A stretch of DNA of 64,000 nt from Kocuria soli (GCF_003797835.1 NZ_RKMF01000015.1:34206-98205); one strand, 5' to 3'; positions 45,967 to 54,845 are shown, numbered from the stretch's first letter. Made by a program: numbers and translations. Notes: generated by a model not told the origin, from the sequence alone.

Positions 45967-48900
45967 CTAGCTTGCATATGACCAGACGCGCCCTGATGTC
46001 AGCACGTCCTCCTGTCGCTGGGTTGTTAACAGGTCCCAGGCCATGTCACCTACCACACTGATCCCGCGGGCACCCTGCCGCCTGGTGACCCCGCGGACCA
46101 ACATGTAGTTGGTTCGGAACACCTTGTTCTTGATGCGTTCCTGGGCATCGGGGAAGAACACGATGTTCGACAGCCCTGTGCCGTCGTCCAGGCTCACGAA
46201 CACCACCCGTTTGCCGCTACGCATGGGTGGGGTGTTGGTGGCGCGACGGACCCCCGCGATCAGCACCTCGGTGTTGTCCGGCAACTCCACGAGCCTCTTG
46301 GCGGGGACCACCCCCAGCTGACGGAACAGCGGATGGAACCGTTGCATCTGGTGTTCGGTCACACCCAACCCGAGTTGCTGGAGTTCCAGATCCACCTGTC
46401 GTTGACCGTGCAGGTCCAGTGCCGTCACCCCGGAGAGCTCCGGGACGGGCACGGCGAAGTCGAAGGACAACTGCCCGTGGGGAACCTGTTCCGCGGACGC
46501 GGTCATGGATCGGACGTAGGTCAGCAGGTCGTGGCGTCGTCGTCGTTCATAACCGATGAACGAGTCCAAGGCACCCACCCGTGCCAGGTTCTCGAACGTG
46601 GTGCGGCGGGGGCGGACCTGGTCGCGGAAATCGTGAAGGGTCTTGAAGGGCTGGGCACCGGCGATCCGGGTGCGTTCGGCCTCGGAACTGCCCATGAGCT
46701 CACCCAAGGCCATGCGGATCCCGGTACGACCGTCAGGTAAAGGCTCGGTGGCGTAGTCCAACCCGGAATGTTGCACATCCAACGGGAGCAGGGGGATGCC
46801 CAGCCTGCGGGTCTCGGCAACCAACAGGTCCTTGGGCCACATCCCTGGATCATGGGTCAACAATCCTGCCAGGAACTCCGCCGGGTGATGGGTCTTCAAC
46901 CAGGCGCTCTGGTACGTGGGAAGGGCAAAGGCTGCGCCATGCGCCTTGGCGAAACCGAAGGAACCAAACCCTTCCAGGATGTTCCAGACCTTGTCGAGTA
47001 CGCCCCGTGGGAACCCGCGTTCTGCGCCCTGGGTGTAGACGAGCTCCTGGATGGCGGGCATCTTGTCGGGATTGCCCAACCAGCGGCGGTAAACATCGGC
47101 TTTGCCCAGACCGCACCCGGTGATCTCGTCCAGGATCTGCATGATCTGTTCGTGGAAGACCACCACGCCCTTGGTCTCCCACAGGAACGGTTTGAGCCGG
47201 GGGTGAATGTAGTCCGGGCGGGCATACCCGTGGCGGGCGGCCAGGTAGCGCTGGGGCATGTCGGACTTCATCGGCCCGGGGCGGAACAGACTGATGTCCA
47301 CGGTCAGGTCGTTGAACCGTTCCGGTTGCAACTTGCCCACCAGCTCCATCTGTCCGGGGGACTCCACCTGGAAGATCCCCAACGTGTGGGTGGTGCGGAT
47401 GGTCTCGAAGGTCGGTTCATCGTCCAGAGGGATACGGTCCAGATTGATGCGCTCGCCGGTGTTGCGCCGGATCTCCTCCAGGGCGAACGCCATGGAGGAC
47501 TGCATTCGGACTCCCAGGATGTCGAGTTTGATCAGGCCCATGGGGTCCATGTCGTGTTTGTCGAACTGGGACATGGGCAACCCCAGCCCGCTGTTCTGCA
47601 CGGGGGTGCGGTTAAGCAGGGACGTGTCCGAAAGGATCACGCCGCACGGATGCATGGAGATGTGCCGGGGCAGGGAATCCAGCCGCTGGGTCAACTCCAC
47701 CAGCAGATCCAGTTGTTCGGACTCCCGCACCTGTTGGGCGATTTCACCCAGCTCGGGTTTCTCGGCCAGGGCTCGGCGGAAATGCTTGGCGTCGAAACGC
47801 CACAGTTCCTTGGCGATCCGGTCGATCTGTTCCTCCGGCAGCCCCAGGGCCAGGCCGGCGTCCCTCACGGCACCGCGGGACCGGTAGGTGTTGGTCATCG
47901 ACATCAAGGAAACCCGTTGCTCCCCGAACTCCTTGAACAACCGGTGGTAGATCTCGTGCCGTCTGGCCGACTCCACATCCAGATCGATGTCCGGCAGGCT
48001 CAATCGCTCGGGGGAGAGGAAACGCTCCCACAACAAACCGTTGGACAACGGCTCCACCCCGGAGGTCCCCAGCAGGTAGTTCAACACCGACCCCACCCCG
48101 GAACCGCGGGCCTGGATCCTGATACCCATGGAACGGATGATCTCTGCCACCCGGGCCACGGTCAGGAAGTACGACGGGAAACCAAGGTGCTCCACCGTGG
48201 CCATCTCGTGGGCCAAACGGTCCTCCACCTCGCGTCGTCGACGACGGGTGGCCCGGGGGTAATGGACCTCGACCCCCGCTCGCGCCCGCTCCCACAGCGT
48301 GGTCATGGGGTCCCCGTTGACACCGATCACGGAGGCCTCGGGCATCTTGGGCACACCCCACCCCAGGTCCTCGAGGGGGTCCAGGGCGCAGCGCTCACTC
48401 AGGCGTTCGGTGGCTTCGAGCAGATCGGCGGCCGTGCGTTGGTGGTCGCCGACCGTGACCACCATGCGCGCGATCCGGTGCATCAGCGGTTCCGGTTTCA
48501 GCCAGGCCTGGCCGGTGGGATCCAGTTGGTCGACCTGATCCAGAGGCAGCAGCGTGCGGGTGGAATCGGCCAGATCTGCCGTGACCGCCTCCTCCGGGGT
48601 CCCGTAGCGCACCGCATTGGTCAACACGGCGGGCAACGACGACGCCTCGGCCAACCCCAGCATGCGTGTTGCGGGGGTGACGCTGCCTGGCCGACCGGGT
48701 TCGGCCAGCCGAGAGACCACCTCAATGTTCAAACAGCCAGGAGGCAATGCCTGCATCCATCCCTCCAACGCCTTCCGGGCCGGGCCGAACCTGCGGTTCT
48801 CCACGAGGCGGCCGACGTCGGAGCCCGGCCCCACCAGAATGCTCAGCAGAGGAGCATGAGGTGAGTGCGGCTCCTGCGTCACGGGTCTGTCCCCGCTGCA

Positions 48901-49323
48901 GCTGGAACCGCCGGTGTTGCTGCGACGTTCCCCGTGAGGGAGAGGGCGCCCGTGGGCGATGCATTCGGCCAGGTCATTCCTGCTGATCGAAGGGTTCTTG
49001 GTGTCAACGGCGTGTGCCGCCGACACCGCCTGGCACAGTGCGGCGTACCCGGCCCCGTGGAGGCGCCCGTGGGCGAGGACGACGACGCGCCCCAGCGGGG
49101 CGCCGTCGTCGCCCCGGACCGCCAGGTCGGCCCCGAGGACAGGAGCGATGCCTGCCTGGTGACAGGCTCCGACGTGTTTGACGGCCCCGTACAACCCGTC
49201 CCGGTCGGTCAGGGCGAGTGCGGAGGACTTCTGGTCTGCTGCCAACTGCACCAAACGCTCCGGGGAAGTGGTGCCGTAATGGGCGGAGAATCCGGAATGG
49301 ACGTGCAAGTGCGTGAAGGGCAT
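45967..49323 (-). CDS. dnaE2: error-prone DNA polymerase DnaE2
   Basis: A 1118-residue C-family polymerase. The PHP domain opens with FTHLHVHSGFSAHYG; the palm region contains SLPDIDLDVES and DPMGLIKLDILGVR; a tandem HhH and an OB fold follow. DnaE2 carries out damage-induced mutagenic synthesis with ImuA'/ImuB. It follows the DUF6504 gene by 52 bp and shares its LexA box. The C-terminus ends GRVWSYAS, not the usual SRDF-type end, and an IS element begins 16 bp further, so the tail may have been altered. No imuB is seen nearby. Confidence 0.93.
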   Translation of the reverse strand: MPFTHLHVHSGFSAHYGTTSPERLVQLAADQKSSALALTDRDGLYGAVKHVGACHQAGIAPVLGADLAVRGDDGAPLGRVVVLAHGRLHGAGYAALCQAVSAAHAVDTKNPSISRNDLAECIAHGRPLPHGERRSNTGGSSCSGDRPVTQEPHSPHAPLLSILVGPGSDVGRLVENRRFGPARKALEGWMQALPPGCLNIEVVSRLAEPGRPGSVTPATRMLGLAEASSLPAVLTNAVRYGTPEEAVTADLADSTRTLLPLDQVDQLDPTGQAWLKPEPLMHRIARMVVTVGDHQRTAADLLEATERLSERCALDPLEDLGWGVPKMPEASVIGVNGDPMTTLWERARAGVEVHYPRATRRRRREVEDRLAHEMATVEHLGFPSYFLTVARVAEIIRSMGIRIQARGSGVGSVLNYLLGTSGVEPLSNGLLWERFLSPERLSLPDIDLDVESARRHEIYHRLFKEFGEQRVSLMSMTNTYRSRGAVRDAGLALGLPEEQIDRIAKELWRFDAKHFRRALAEKPELGEIAQQVRESEQLDLLVELTQRLDSLPRHISMHPCGVILSDTSLLNRTPVQNSGLGLPMSQFDKHDMDPMGLIKLDILGVRMQSSMAFALEEIRRNTGERINLDRIPLDDEPTFETIRTTHTLGIFQVESPGQMELVGKLQPERFNDLTVDISLFRPGPMKSDMPQRYLAARHGYARPDYIHPRLKPFLWETKGVVVFHEQIMQILDEITGCGLGKADVYRRWLGNPDKMPAIQELVYTQGAERGFPRGVLDKVWNILEGFGSFGFAKAHGAAFALPTYQSAWLKTHHPAEFLAGLLTHDPGMWPKDLLVAETRRLGIPLLPLDVQHSGLDYATEPLPDGRTGIRMALGELMGSSEAERTRIAGAQPFKTLHDFRDQVRPRRTTFENLARVGALDSFIGYERRRRHDLLTYVRSMTASAEQVPHGQLSFDFAVPVPELSGVTALDLHGQRQVDLELQQLGLGVTEHQMQRFHPLFRQLGVVPAKRLVELPDNTEVLIAGVRRATNTPPMRSGKRVVFVSLDDGTGLSNIVFFPDAQERIKNKVFRTNYMLVRGVTRRQGARGISVVGDMAWDLLTTQRQEDVLTSGRVWSYAS

Positions 49324-49375
49324 GGACGTACTCGAGTGCTGGTTCTGCTGGCTCCTTGGTCAGGTCAGACGGGGA

Positions 49376-49648
49376 TCACTCCCACTGGACGTAGAGCGCC
49401 CATTCGCCGTCGGGTCTGCGGAGGAGGTCGTAGAGGCGGAACTCGGTGCTGTCGCAGGACGCCTCCACTCGCCACAGTTCCTGGTCAATGGTGGTCAGGT
49501 CCCCGGCCTCACGCCACCACTTGCGGCGGCGGAAAAAGGCCTGGGGGACCCCTATGACTTCGTACTCGTAGGCACCCCACATGAAAGACCGCGGTTCACC
49601 GTCCGGGGCGACGGCCACCGAGATCGGCTGATCGATCATCGTCGGCAT
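49376..49648 (-). CDS. DUF6504 family protein of the dnaE2 operon
   Basis: A 90-residue protein rich in aromatic residues (RRRKWWREAGDLTTIDQELWRVEA and FRLYDLLRRPDGEWALYVQWE). This is the small protein commonly encoded between imuB and dnaE2 in actinobacteria. The function is unknown, presumably with the mutasome. ATG 49648 was chosen for GGAGG 8 nt upstream. A perfect LexA box lies 34 bp upstream of the start. Confidence 0.8.
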   Translation of the reverse strand: MPTMIDQPISVAVAPDGEPRSFMWGAYEYEVIGVPQAFFRRRKWWREAGDLTTIDQELWRVEASCDSTEFRLYDLLRRPDGEWALYVQWE

Positions 49649-49681
49649 GATCGCGACCTCCCCACCCATCCACTCAATGAT

Positions 49682-49697
49682 TCGAACATATGTTCGA
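49682..49697. promoter_or_regulatory. LexA/SOS box
   Basis: TCGAACATATGTTCGA is a perfect 16-base palindrome matching the actinobacterial SOS box (CGAAC-N4-GTTCG). It lies upstream of the DUF6504-dnaE2 pair on the minus strand, so the operon should be DNA-damage inducible. Confidence 0.92.
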
Positions 49698-49792
49698 GTG
49701 TATGGACGGGGTCGGACAGCGCAAGGGCCTCAGATGACCTAATTGCAGTAGAAGATGTCATCCAGGCCAAACAAGCCTCCACCCGCGCAAAA

Positions 49793-49823
49793 GCCCCCGC
49801 GGCGACTTGGTCACCACGGGGGC
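49793..49823 (-). terminator. terminator of the tRNA gene remnant
   Basis: The hairpin GCCCCCGTGG / CCGCGGGGGC (one G-T pair) reads into CTTTTGC on the minus strand, 14 bp after the tRNA 3' end. It is the native terminator of the tRNA whose 3' half lies beside it. Confidence 0.75.
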
Positions 49824-49836
49824 GTCAGAGAATGGG

Positions 49837-49880
49837 TGGGCCCTGTGGGGCTCGAACCCACGACCCATGGATTATCAGTC
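49837..49880 (-). other. tRNA 3'-half with GAT anticodon loop; probable attachment site
   Basis: On the minus strand this reads anticodon loop CTGATAA (GAT, isoleucine), a 3' anticodon stem, variable loop, perfect T arm (GTGGG-TTCGAGC-CCCAC), AGGGCCC and discriminator A. The sequence upstream does not supply the 5' half: anticodon-stem positions mispair and no GGGCCCT acceptor strand or D arm is present. A tRNA 3' half next to a tyrosine recombinase gene and a relaxase is the classic scar of tRNA-targeted integration. Confidence 0.7.
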
Positions 49881-49917
49881 CCACCGATGCCGGCGGGTAG
49901 GTAGCTACCTGCTCGCA

Positions 49918-50565
49918 TCACCGATCCGTCAGGGCGTCACCTTGGTGCGGCTCATCTGGCCTCCGGAGCGGAAGTTTCTTCATGTCTCGGCCCCACCGGT
50001 TCGTTGGTTCCGGCCTCCAGAACGGCCGACGGGACCGAGCCCATCGCCCTTTGCCCCAATGACACCAGTAGTAGGTCGCGCTGCTGGTTTCAGCACCGCC
50101 TCGAACATAAATCTGCCACCGACGAACCCGCGAGATCAGCCCCTTTCCATACGGAACCGGCTCCGCCCAGGTCACACCCGCCCGAATCTCCTCAGGCATG
50201 GCTCCATCGGGCGCTCGACTGATCGTCAATTCCAACGGAGCATCCCCAGGGCTCCAGATCGGCACGAGCTGCCTATCGACAACTGCCGTCACCGTGGGAT
50301 CTCCGTCCTTCGTCTTGGCGAGCCTATCGCCCTCTGTAAAGAGCAATGGCTGAGCCTGGAGGACCGGCGCGGGGCCCAAGATTTCGATGCGTGCCGTCCA
50401 GCCGACGATGCTGGCCGGCTGCCCATGCTCGACTGGACGTTGCCCATCACCAGGAGTGATCTCCACCAACATCGCATGTGCCGTTGACTGAGAACGCTCG
50501 TGAAGTAAAGCGAGGACGGCCACGATCAAAGCGATCAGAGAGACCACGAGAGTAGTCACGTTCAT
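49918..50565 (-). CDS. hypothetical protein with one N-terminal membrane helix
   Basis: A 215-residue protein. Residues 3-24 form a membrane helix (VTTLVVSLIALIVAVLALLHER). The rest is a beta-rich soluble domain ending in a basic tail with WRPEPTNRWGRDMKK. No family is recognised. ATG 50565 was chosen for GGAG 7 nt upstream; longer frames are open but lack signals. It lies between the tRNA scar and the integrase and is divergent from the latter, so it is likely cargo or an immunity/exclusion-type function of the element. That role is a guess. Confidence 0.6.
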   Translation of the reverse strand: MNVTTLVVSLIALIVAVLALLHERSQSTAHAMLVEITPGDGQRPVEHGQPASIVGWTARIEILGPAPVLQAQPLLFTEGDRLAKTKDGDPTVTAVVDRQLVPIWSPGDAPLELTISRAPDGAMPEEIRAGVTWAEPVPYGKGLISRVRRWQIYVRGGAETSSATYYWCHWGKGRWARSRRPFWRPEPTNRWGRDMKKLPLRRPDEPHQGDALTDR

Positions 50566-50780
50566 GGTGAGCTCCATCCCATCAGGATGACAGATGCACC
50601 ACCCTGCTCCCGTCACACCGCCGCGTTCACACGAAGCTGGCGACACTTGCCGCATGTCACAAACTCCTGCTCTCTCGACAGCATGGACCGACGCCGGCAC
50701 CTCGTTCTCTACTTGGTTTGTAAGTTCCGGCAGCACTGGCCACGTCACAAGTCCTCCCGGAGTGCACCGAGACTAAGCAG

Positions 50781-51626
50781 ATGTCGACTCAGAGCGATCG
50801 CATCCCCCCGTCATGGCGTCAGGCCGTGGAGCAGTTTTCGACATGGCTGACGGCCGCCGGGCGCAGCCAAGGGACCGTGAACCTGCGCGTCTGGTGGATC
50901 ACCAAGTTAGCCGTGGACTGCGCGCCGGCTGCCCCGTCCACCATCACCTCGGAAGAGATCCTGAGCTGGGGCGCGCGGCACGATTGGTCCCCGAACACGC
51001 GCCGTTCGGCCCGCGCAGCTCTCAAGCGCTTCTTCTACTGGGCTCGCGTCACCGGCATCCGCGCAGATGATCCGTCGGAGCTTCTGCTCAGCGTCCAGGT
51101 CCCCCGACCGACGCCGCGCCCTGCGCCGATGCGCGTCCTGGCCCATGCCCTAGAGGCAGCCCAGACCGACGCTGAACAGCTCATGCTCCTGCTGGCGTCC
51201 TTCGGCGGCCTCCGGCGCACGGAGATCGCCTGCGTGCATGCCGCCGACATCGACGACGACTTCTTGCTCGTGACGGGCAAGGGCGGCGCGCGTCGGTTCG
51301 TTCCGATCCACAGCGCCCTCGATCCCTTCCTGCGCCGCGTCCAAGACCGGCAGGGCTGGGCCTTCCCTGGGCGGTTCGGCGGGCATGTCCACCCGGACTA
51401 CATCGGCAAGCGCATCTCCCGCCTCCTCGGCCCGGGATGGACGGCCCACACGCTCCGACACCGCTTCGCCACGGAGTGCTATCGCGCCTCCCGCGACTTG
51501 CTGGCCGTCCAGCAGCTCCTCGGACATGCCTCCGTGGCGACCACACAGATCTATGTCGGCGTAGATCGAGATGCCCTTACGGCCGCGGTCGCCGCGATCC
51601 CGAAGCCACCGCAATCCGCGCGGTGA
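50781..51626 (+). CDS. tyrosine recombinase/integrase
   Basis: A 281-residue phage-integrase-family protein. The SAM-like N-terminal DNA-binding domain spans residues 10-105 (PNTRRSARAALKRFFYWA). Catalytic residues are visible: Arg145 (GLRRTE), His223 and Arg226 (HTLRHRFAT), His249 (LLGHAS) and Tyr258 (TTQIYV). It presumably excises and integrates the element at the tRNA site 0.9 kb away. It is followed by two hairpins at 51632-51681. Confidence 0.92.
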   Translation: MSTQSDRIPPSWRQAVEQFSTWLTAAGRSQGTVNLRVWWITKLAVDCAPAAPSTITSEEILSWGARHDWSPNTRRSARAALKRFFYWARVTGIRADDPSELLLSVQVPRPTPRPAPMRVLAHALEAAQTDAEQLMLLLASFGGLRRTEIACVHAADIDDDFLLVTGKGGARRFVPIHSALDPFLRRVQDRQGWAFPGRFGGHVHPDYIGKRISRLLGPGWTAHTLRHRFATECYRASRDLLAVQQLLGHASVATTQIYVGVDRDALTAAVAAIPKPPQSAR

Positions 51627-51631
51627 CGACT

Positions 51632-51681
51632 CGGGGGCTGCCGCCGCCCCCGAACCCCGGCGGCAGGGGCTCGGCCCCTGC
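51632..51681 (+). terminator. tandem hairpins after the integrase gene
   Basis: Two stems in a row: CGGGGGC/GCCCCCG at 51632-51652 and GCAGGGGC-TCG-GCCCCTGC at 51663-51681. They start 6 bp after the integrase stop. No T-tract. Confidence 0.6.
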
Positions 51682-51870
51682 ACCCTCGTTCCGCCGACAC
51701 CCGGCGGTCGCTGCGCTCCCTTGGGCACCGCCGGCCGGGAGATCGGCGCCTAAGCGCGCGGGACGAGCTCGGGGAACGTCCGAGTCAAAGGTGAACTACG
51801 CGCGGGGTTGCTTCTCCGATGACGGAGGGAGGCGCAGACGTCCTCGCAAATCCGTTCCAGGGGGGATCCT

Positions 51871-53619
51871 GTGACAACGACAATCACGCTCACGCCGACG
51901 CTGACTCTCAGCGTCGCCGATCGGCGCATGAACCAATCCTCGATCGACCCGGTCTGGGCGACGATCACGCAGCACATCCGGGCGACCGGCCTCGTTTCCA
52001 AGATAGCTGTCCTCGACGGCAATGAGCTGCTGCGTATGTGGCAGCTCTCGCCCGACGGCACCCGCACGCAGCTGGAGATCGTTCCGACGACCACGCCCGA
52101 TGAGGCAGAATTCCGTCTGCTGCTCTCGCCGTGGCTGATGTCCGTCCCCTACGAGGACGGTCCTGATGTTCGCGAGGTCTCGACGCTGTCCGTCGCCCGC
52201 GCTCAGGCCACCGACGCGGCTACGGCCGGCAACGTCAATCTCATCCTCCAGACGACCGGCACCGACGAGGACACGTCCGAGCTGATCGAGCCCTCCGTGC
52301 CTGAGACCGTGACCGCGCCCCAGGCCCTCGACGACGAGCCCGAGGACGATCTGTTCGAGGAGCTGGCCGACGGGGACACCGGCCCCAGCGAGGCGCAGCG
52401 GAAGTTCCGCCGCCGAGCCATCCTCGGCGGATCAGCACTGGGACTGTTCCTGCTCGGCTCCGTCTCCGCTGCCGGATGGGCATTGTTCAACGCCCCGGGC
52501 ACCAGCCCGGAGTCGACCCCCGAAGCCGCAGCCACATCTTCCGCCCCTAGCGCCACGCCCGAGCCCTCCGAGTCAGCGACCGCGCTCGTCTCGCAGGCGC
52601 TGCCCCCTGCTGGATTCTCTGGCACCCCGTCTTGGGAAGTCGTTGGTGCGACAGATCAAAGCTCCGGCATGACCTGGAACGGCGCGCACGTCGGTGCGGT
52701 CTCCGGCCGGGCCCTCGATGTCGTGGAGACCGATTCCGGGGAGATCGCCGAGTCCGTCACCCTGCCGACCCCGCCCACCACCGGCCCGGCCCCGCTGCGC
52801 GACGGTGATGACGGCGGGATGCTGCTGGCGACCGATGACCGCGTGATGACCTGGTCCCAGGAGCACGGACTCGTCGACTCCGAGATCGGGGAAGACGACC
52901 GACTCGTGCTGCGCGGCACAACGGCCTTCACCGTCCCGCAGAACGACGACGTTCGCCCCGATGCGCTCCAGCTCGTGACCACGGACGGCTTCCACGAGAT
53001 CGTCTCCCCCGACTCCTCCGCCGCCCCGATCGGCCCGACTCGCAATGGCGGCTTCCTGTGGGCCACCAACGATGAGGGCGGCACCCTGCTGCTCGCCAAC
53101 GAGGACGGCGAGGAAGAGTCCAGCACCCGCCTCATCGGCCCGTCGGAGAACACCACGATCTCCCAGTGGCTCGGAGCATCCGAGGACTACGCCGCAGCCA
53201 TCTGGGCCAACGACGGGTCCGGCAGCGTGATCGCCGTCCATGACGCCGAGACCGGCAAGATCGTCGACACCTACGAGATGGGAACCACAGGGGCCGGTGC
53301 TGGAATGCGCATCGTGCCCTCCACCGACGGTCAGCAGCTCGTCGCTGGATCGACGCTCATCGACCTCGACACGGGCAAGATCGAAGGCTCCGTCTCCGCC
53401 GGGTCCTCGACCACCCAGACCGTCGAGACCGTTCCCGGCGGATGGACCTCCACCGCTTCCGACGGCACCCAGACCCTCATCGGCCCCGACGGTGAATCCC
53501 TGGAGTCCCCCGAGACCACCGAATCTCTGCTCGGCCTCACCGAGTCCGGAGAGATCGTCGTCGACCACCGCGGCGCCATCGCCGCCTTCACCCCTGCTAC
53601 CGAAGGAGAGAGCCAGTGA
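51871..53619 (+). CDS. membrane-anchored protein with large exported beta-rich domain, unknown
   Basis: A 582-residue protein. About 180 cytoplasmic residues, acidic towards the end (DDEPEDDLFEELADGDTGPSE), are followed by RRRAILGGSALGLFLLGSVSAAGWALF (helix near 185-205), a Ser/Pro/Thr linker and about 360 exported residues. Repeats such as GAVSGRALDVVETDSGEIAES, IAVHDAETGKIVDTYEMG and AGSTLIDLDTGKIEGS suggest a beta-propeller. I recognise no named family. GTG 51871 follows AGGGGGGATCCT. Its stop overlaps the next ORF (GTGA), so it heads a tightly coupled three-gene cluster with the LysM protein. Confidence 0.75.
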   Translation: MTTTITLTPTLTLSVADRRMNQSSIDPVWATITQHIRATGLVSKIAVLDGNELLRMWQLSPDGTRTQLEIVPTTTPDEAEFRLLLSPWLMSVPYEDGPDVREVSTLSVARAQATDAATAGNVNLILQTTGTDEDTSELIEPSVPETVTAPQALDDEPEDDLFEELADGDTGPSEAQRKFRRRAILGGSALGLFLLGSVSAAGWALFNAPGTSPESTPEAAATSSAPSATPEPSESATALVSQALPPAGFSGTPSWEVVGATDQSSGMTWNGAHVGAVSGRALDVVETDSGEIAESVTLPTPPTTGPAPLRDGDDGGMLLATDDRVMTWSQEHGLVDSEIGEDDRLVLRGTTAFTVPQNDDVRPDALQLVTTDGFHEIVSPDSSAAPIGPTRNGGFLWATNDEGGTLLLANEDGEEESSTRLIGPSENTTISQWLGASEDYAAAIWANDGSGSVIAVHDAETGKIVDTYEMGTTGAGAGMRIVPSTDGQQLVAGSTLIDLDTGKIEGSVSAGSSTTQTVETVPGGWTSTASDGTQTLIGPDGESLESPETTESLLGLTESGEIVVDHRGAIAAFTPATEGESQ

Positions 53620-53762
53620 CTATTCCAGACCCGCACAGCAGCCGGTGCCGTGGACCGGGCCCCCTCGGAGATCCGGCCCATCTCCAGCTCGGCACCGGCA
53701 AGGCCGCGTCCATTCCCGCACAGATCACCGACCCCCGTTCCACCGAAGGAGACCTCCGATGA
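53616..53762 (+). CDS. 48-residue ORF coupling its neighbours
   Basis: GTG 53616 overlaps the preceding stop by 4 bp (GTGA), with GGAGAG before it. The stop overlaps the ATG of the LysM gene by 4 bp (ATGA). The product (VTIPDPHSSRCRGPGPLGDP...) is hydrophilic without a known domain. It could be a real small protein or a translational-coupling leader. The double overlap is the main evidence. Confidence 0.5.
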   Translation: MTIPDPHSSRCRGPGPLGDPAHLQLGTGKAASIPAQITDPRSTEGDLR

Positions 53763-54823
53763 ACACCCGCACTCGCAGCCTCCTGGCTGCCGCAGTCATC
53801 ACCCCGGCCGTCGCGTTCACGTCCCTGACCCCCGTGATGGCCGACGACGACCTGGGGCTGCCGATCTCCCCGGCCCCCGTCGAGGACGCCCCCGATCCCA
53901 CGGAGGACACCGGCATCGACCCCGGCAGCCCCTCCGAGGAGCCGGACACTCCCGCCGAGCCGGAGACCCCGATCGACCCCGAGACCCCGGAGACGCCGGC
54001 AGAACCCGAGACCCCCGCCGTTCCGGAGACGCAGCCCGAGCCCGAGGCTCCTGCCGAGCCGGCACCGGACGTTCCGACTCCCGCGGCCCCTGCCGTTCCG
54101 GAGACGCAGCCCCAACCCGCTGTACCGGCAGCGCCCCAGGCTCCGGCACCCGCGCCCTCCGTGCAGCCGTCGGCCCCTGCTGCCGAACCGGCACCTGCTC
54201 CTGCCGCACGACCGTCGGCCCCGACGTCCGCTCCGGCACCCGCCGCGCAGCCGTCGATCTCGGCACCGGCACCGGCACCGGCACCGGCACCGGCAGAGTC
54301 TGCCGCGCCGGCATCTACCCCGGCACCGGCACCTTCCGCGCAGCCGAAGGCCCCGACCCCGGCACCGGCGGCTTCTTCCGCTCCGGCACCGGCAAGCACC
54401 TCGGCACCCGCGCCGGCTGCCGCGCCCTCGGCATCCGGCCCCGCGGCCCCGGCAACGGAGACGCCGGTCATGCCGCAGCGCTCGTTCATCCCCCCGGCCC
54501 CTACCACGGCAGAGTCCGAGCCGGCACCGGCCATTCCGACCCCCTCGGCCCCGACCGCTCCGAAGCCCACCACAGTTCCCCAGCAGTCGATCCCCGGCAG
54601 CCTCTTCGCACCCGAGGCCGACCCCGCGGAGATCCCGACCGAGCACCCGCACGGAACGCATGAGTACGTGATCATCCCCGGGGACACCCTCAGCGAGATC
54701 GCCGAGCGATACGACATCGAGGGCGGATGGCAGGCCCTCTACGCCGCCAACGACGACACCCTCCGCTCCGGAGCTCCCGACCTGATCTTCCCCGGAGAGA
54801 TCATCACCCTGAACCTGAGCTGA
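53759..54823 (+). CDS. secreted Pro/Ala-rich LysM protein
   Basis: A 354-residue protein. The signal peptide MNTRTRSLLAAAVITPAVAF runs to VMADDD (cleavage expected after about residue 31). Then come an acidic Pro/Glu segment (about 35-110) and a long Ala/Pro/Ser low-complexity stalk (about 110-290). The C-terminal LysM domain (HEYVIIPGDTLSEIAERYDIEGGWQALYAAN...FPGEIITLNLS) binds peptidoglycan. GAAGGAGA precedes the ATG. The likely job is at the cell wall of the host during transfer or element maintenance; this is inferred from position in the element. Confidence 0.85.
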   Translation: MNTRTRSLLAAAVITPAVAFTSLTPVMADDDLGLPISPAPVEDAPDPTEDTGIDPGSPSEEPDTPAEPETPIDPETPETPAEPETPAVPETQPEPEAPAEPAPDVPTPAAPAVPETQPQPAVPAAPQAPAPAPSVQPSAPAAEPAPAPAARPSAPTSAPAPAAQPSISAPAPAPAPAPAESAAPASTPAPAPSAQPKAPTPAPAASSAPAPASTSAPAPAAAPSASGPAAPATETPVMPQRSFIPPAPTTAESEPAPAIPTPSAPTAPKPTTVPQQSIPGSLFAPEADPAEIPTEHPHGTHEYVIIPGDTLSEIAERYDIEGGWQALYAANDDTLRSGAPDLIFPGEIITLNLS

Positions 54824-54845
54824 CCTACCAGCAGCTCACCTAGAC

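Noticed and set aside
46768..48864. 698-residue plus-strand frame
   Set aside because: Antisense of dnaE2; the composition is a shadow and there is no start signal.
49837..49910. Intact tRNA-Ile gene
   Set aside because: Only the 3' half folds; the acceptor 5' strand and D arm are absent and the anticodon stem is mismatched.
52573..53568. 331-residue minus-strand Gly-rich frame
   Set aside because: Antisense to the membrane-anchored propeller-like protein, which has clear signal, helix and coupling.
54250..54310. CRISPR-like array from regularly repeated GGCACC units
   Set aside because: The repeats are contiguous hexamers in a coding frame without spacers.
53597..54717. Gly/Arg- and Gly/Ala-rich minus-strand frames resembling PE-PGRS or collagen-like proteins
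   Set aside because: They are antisense translations of the Pro/Ala repeat of the LysM protein.
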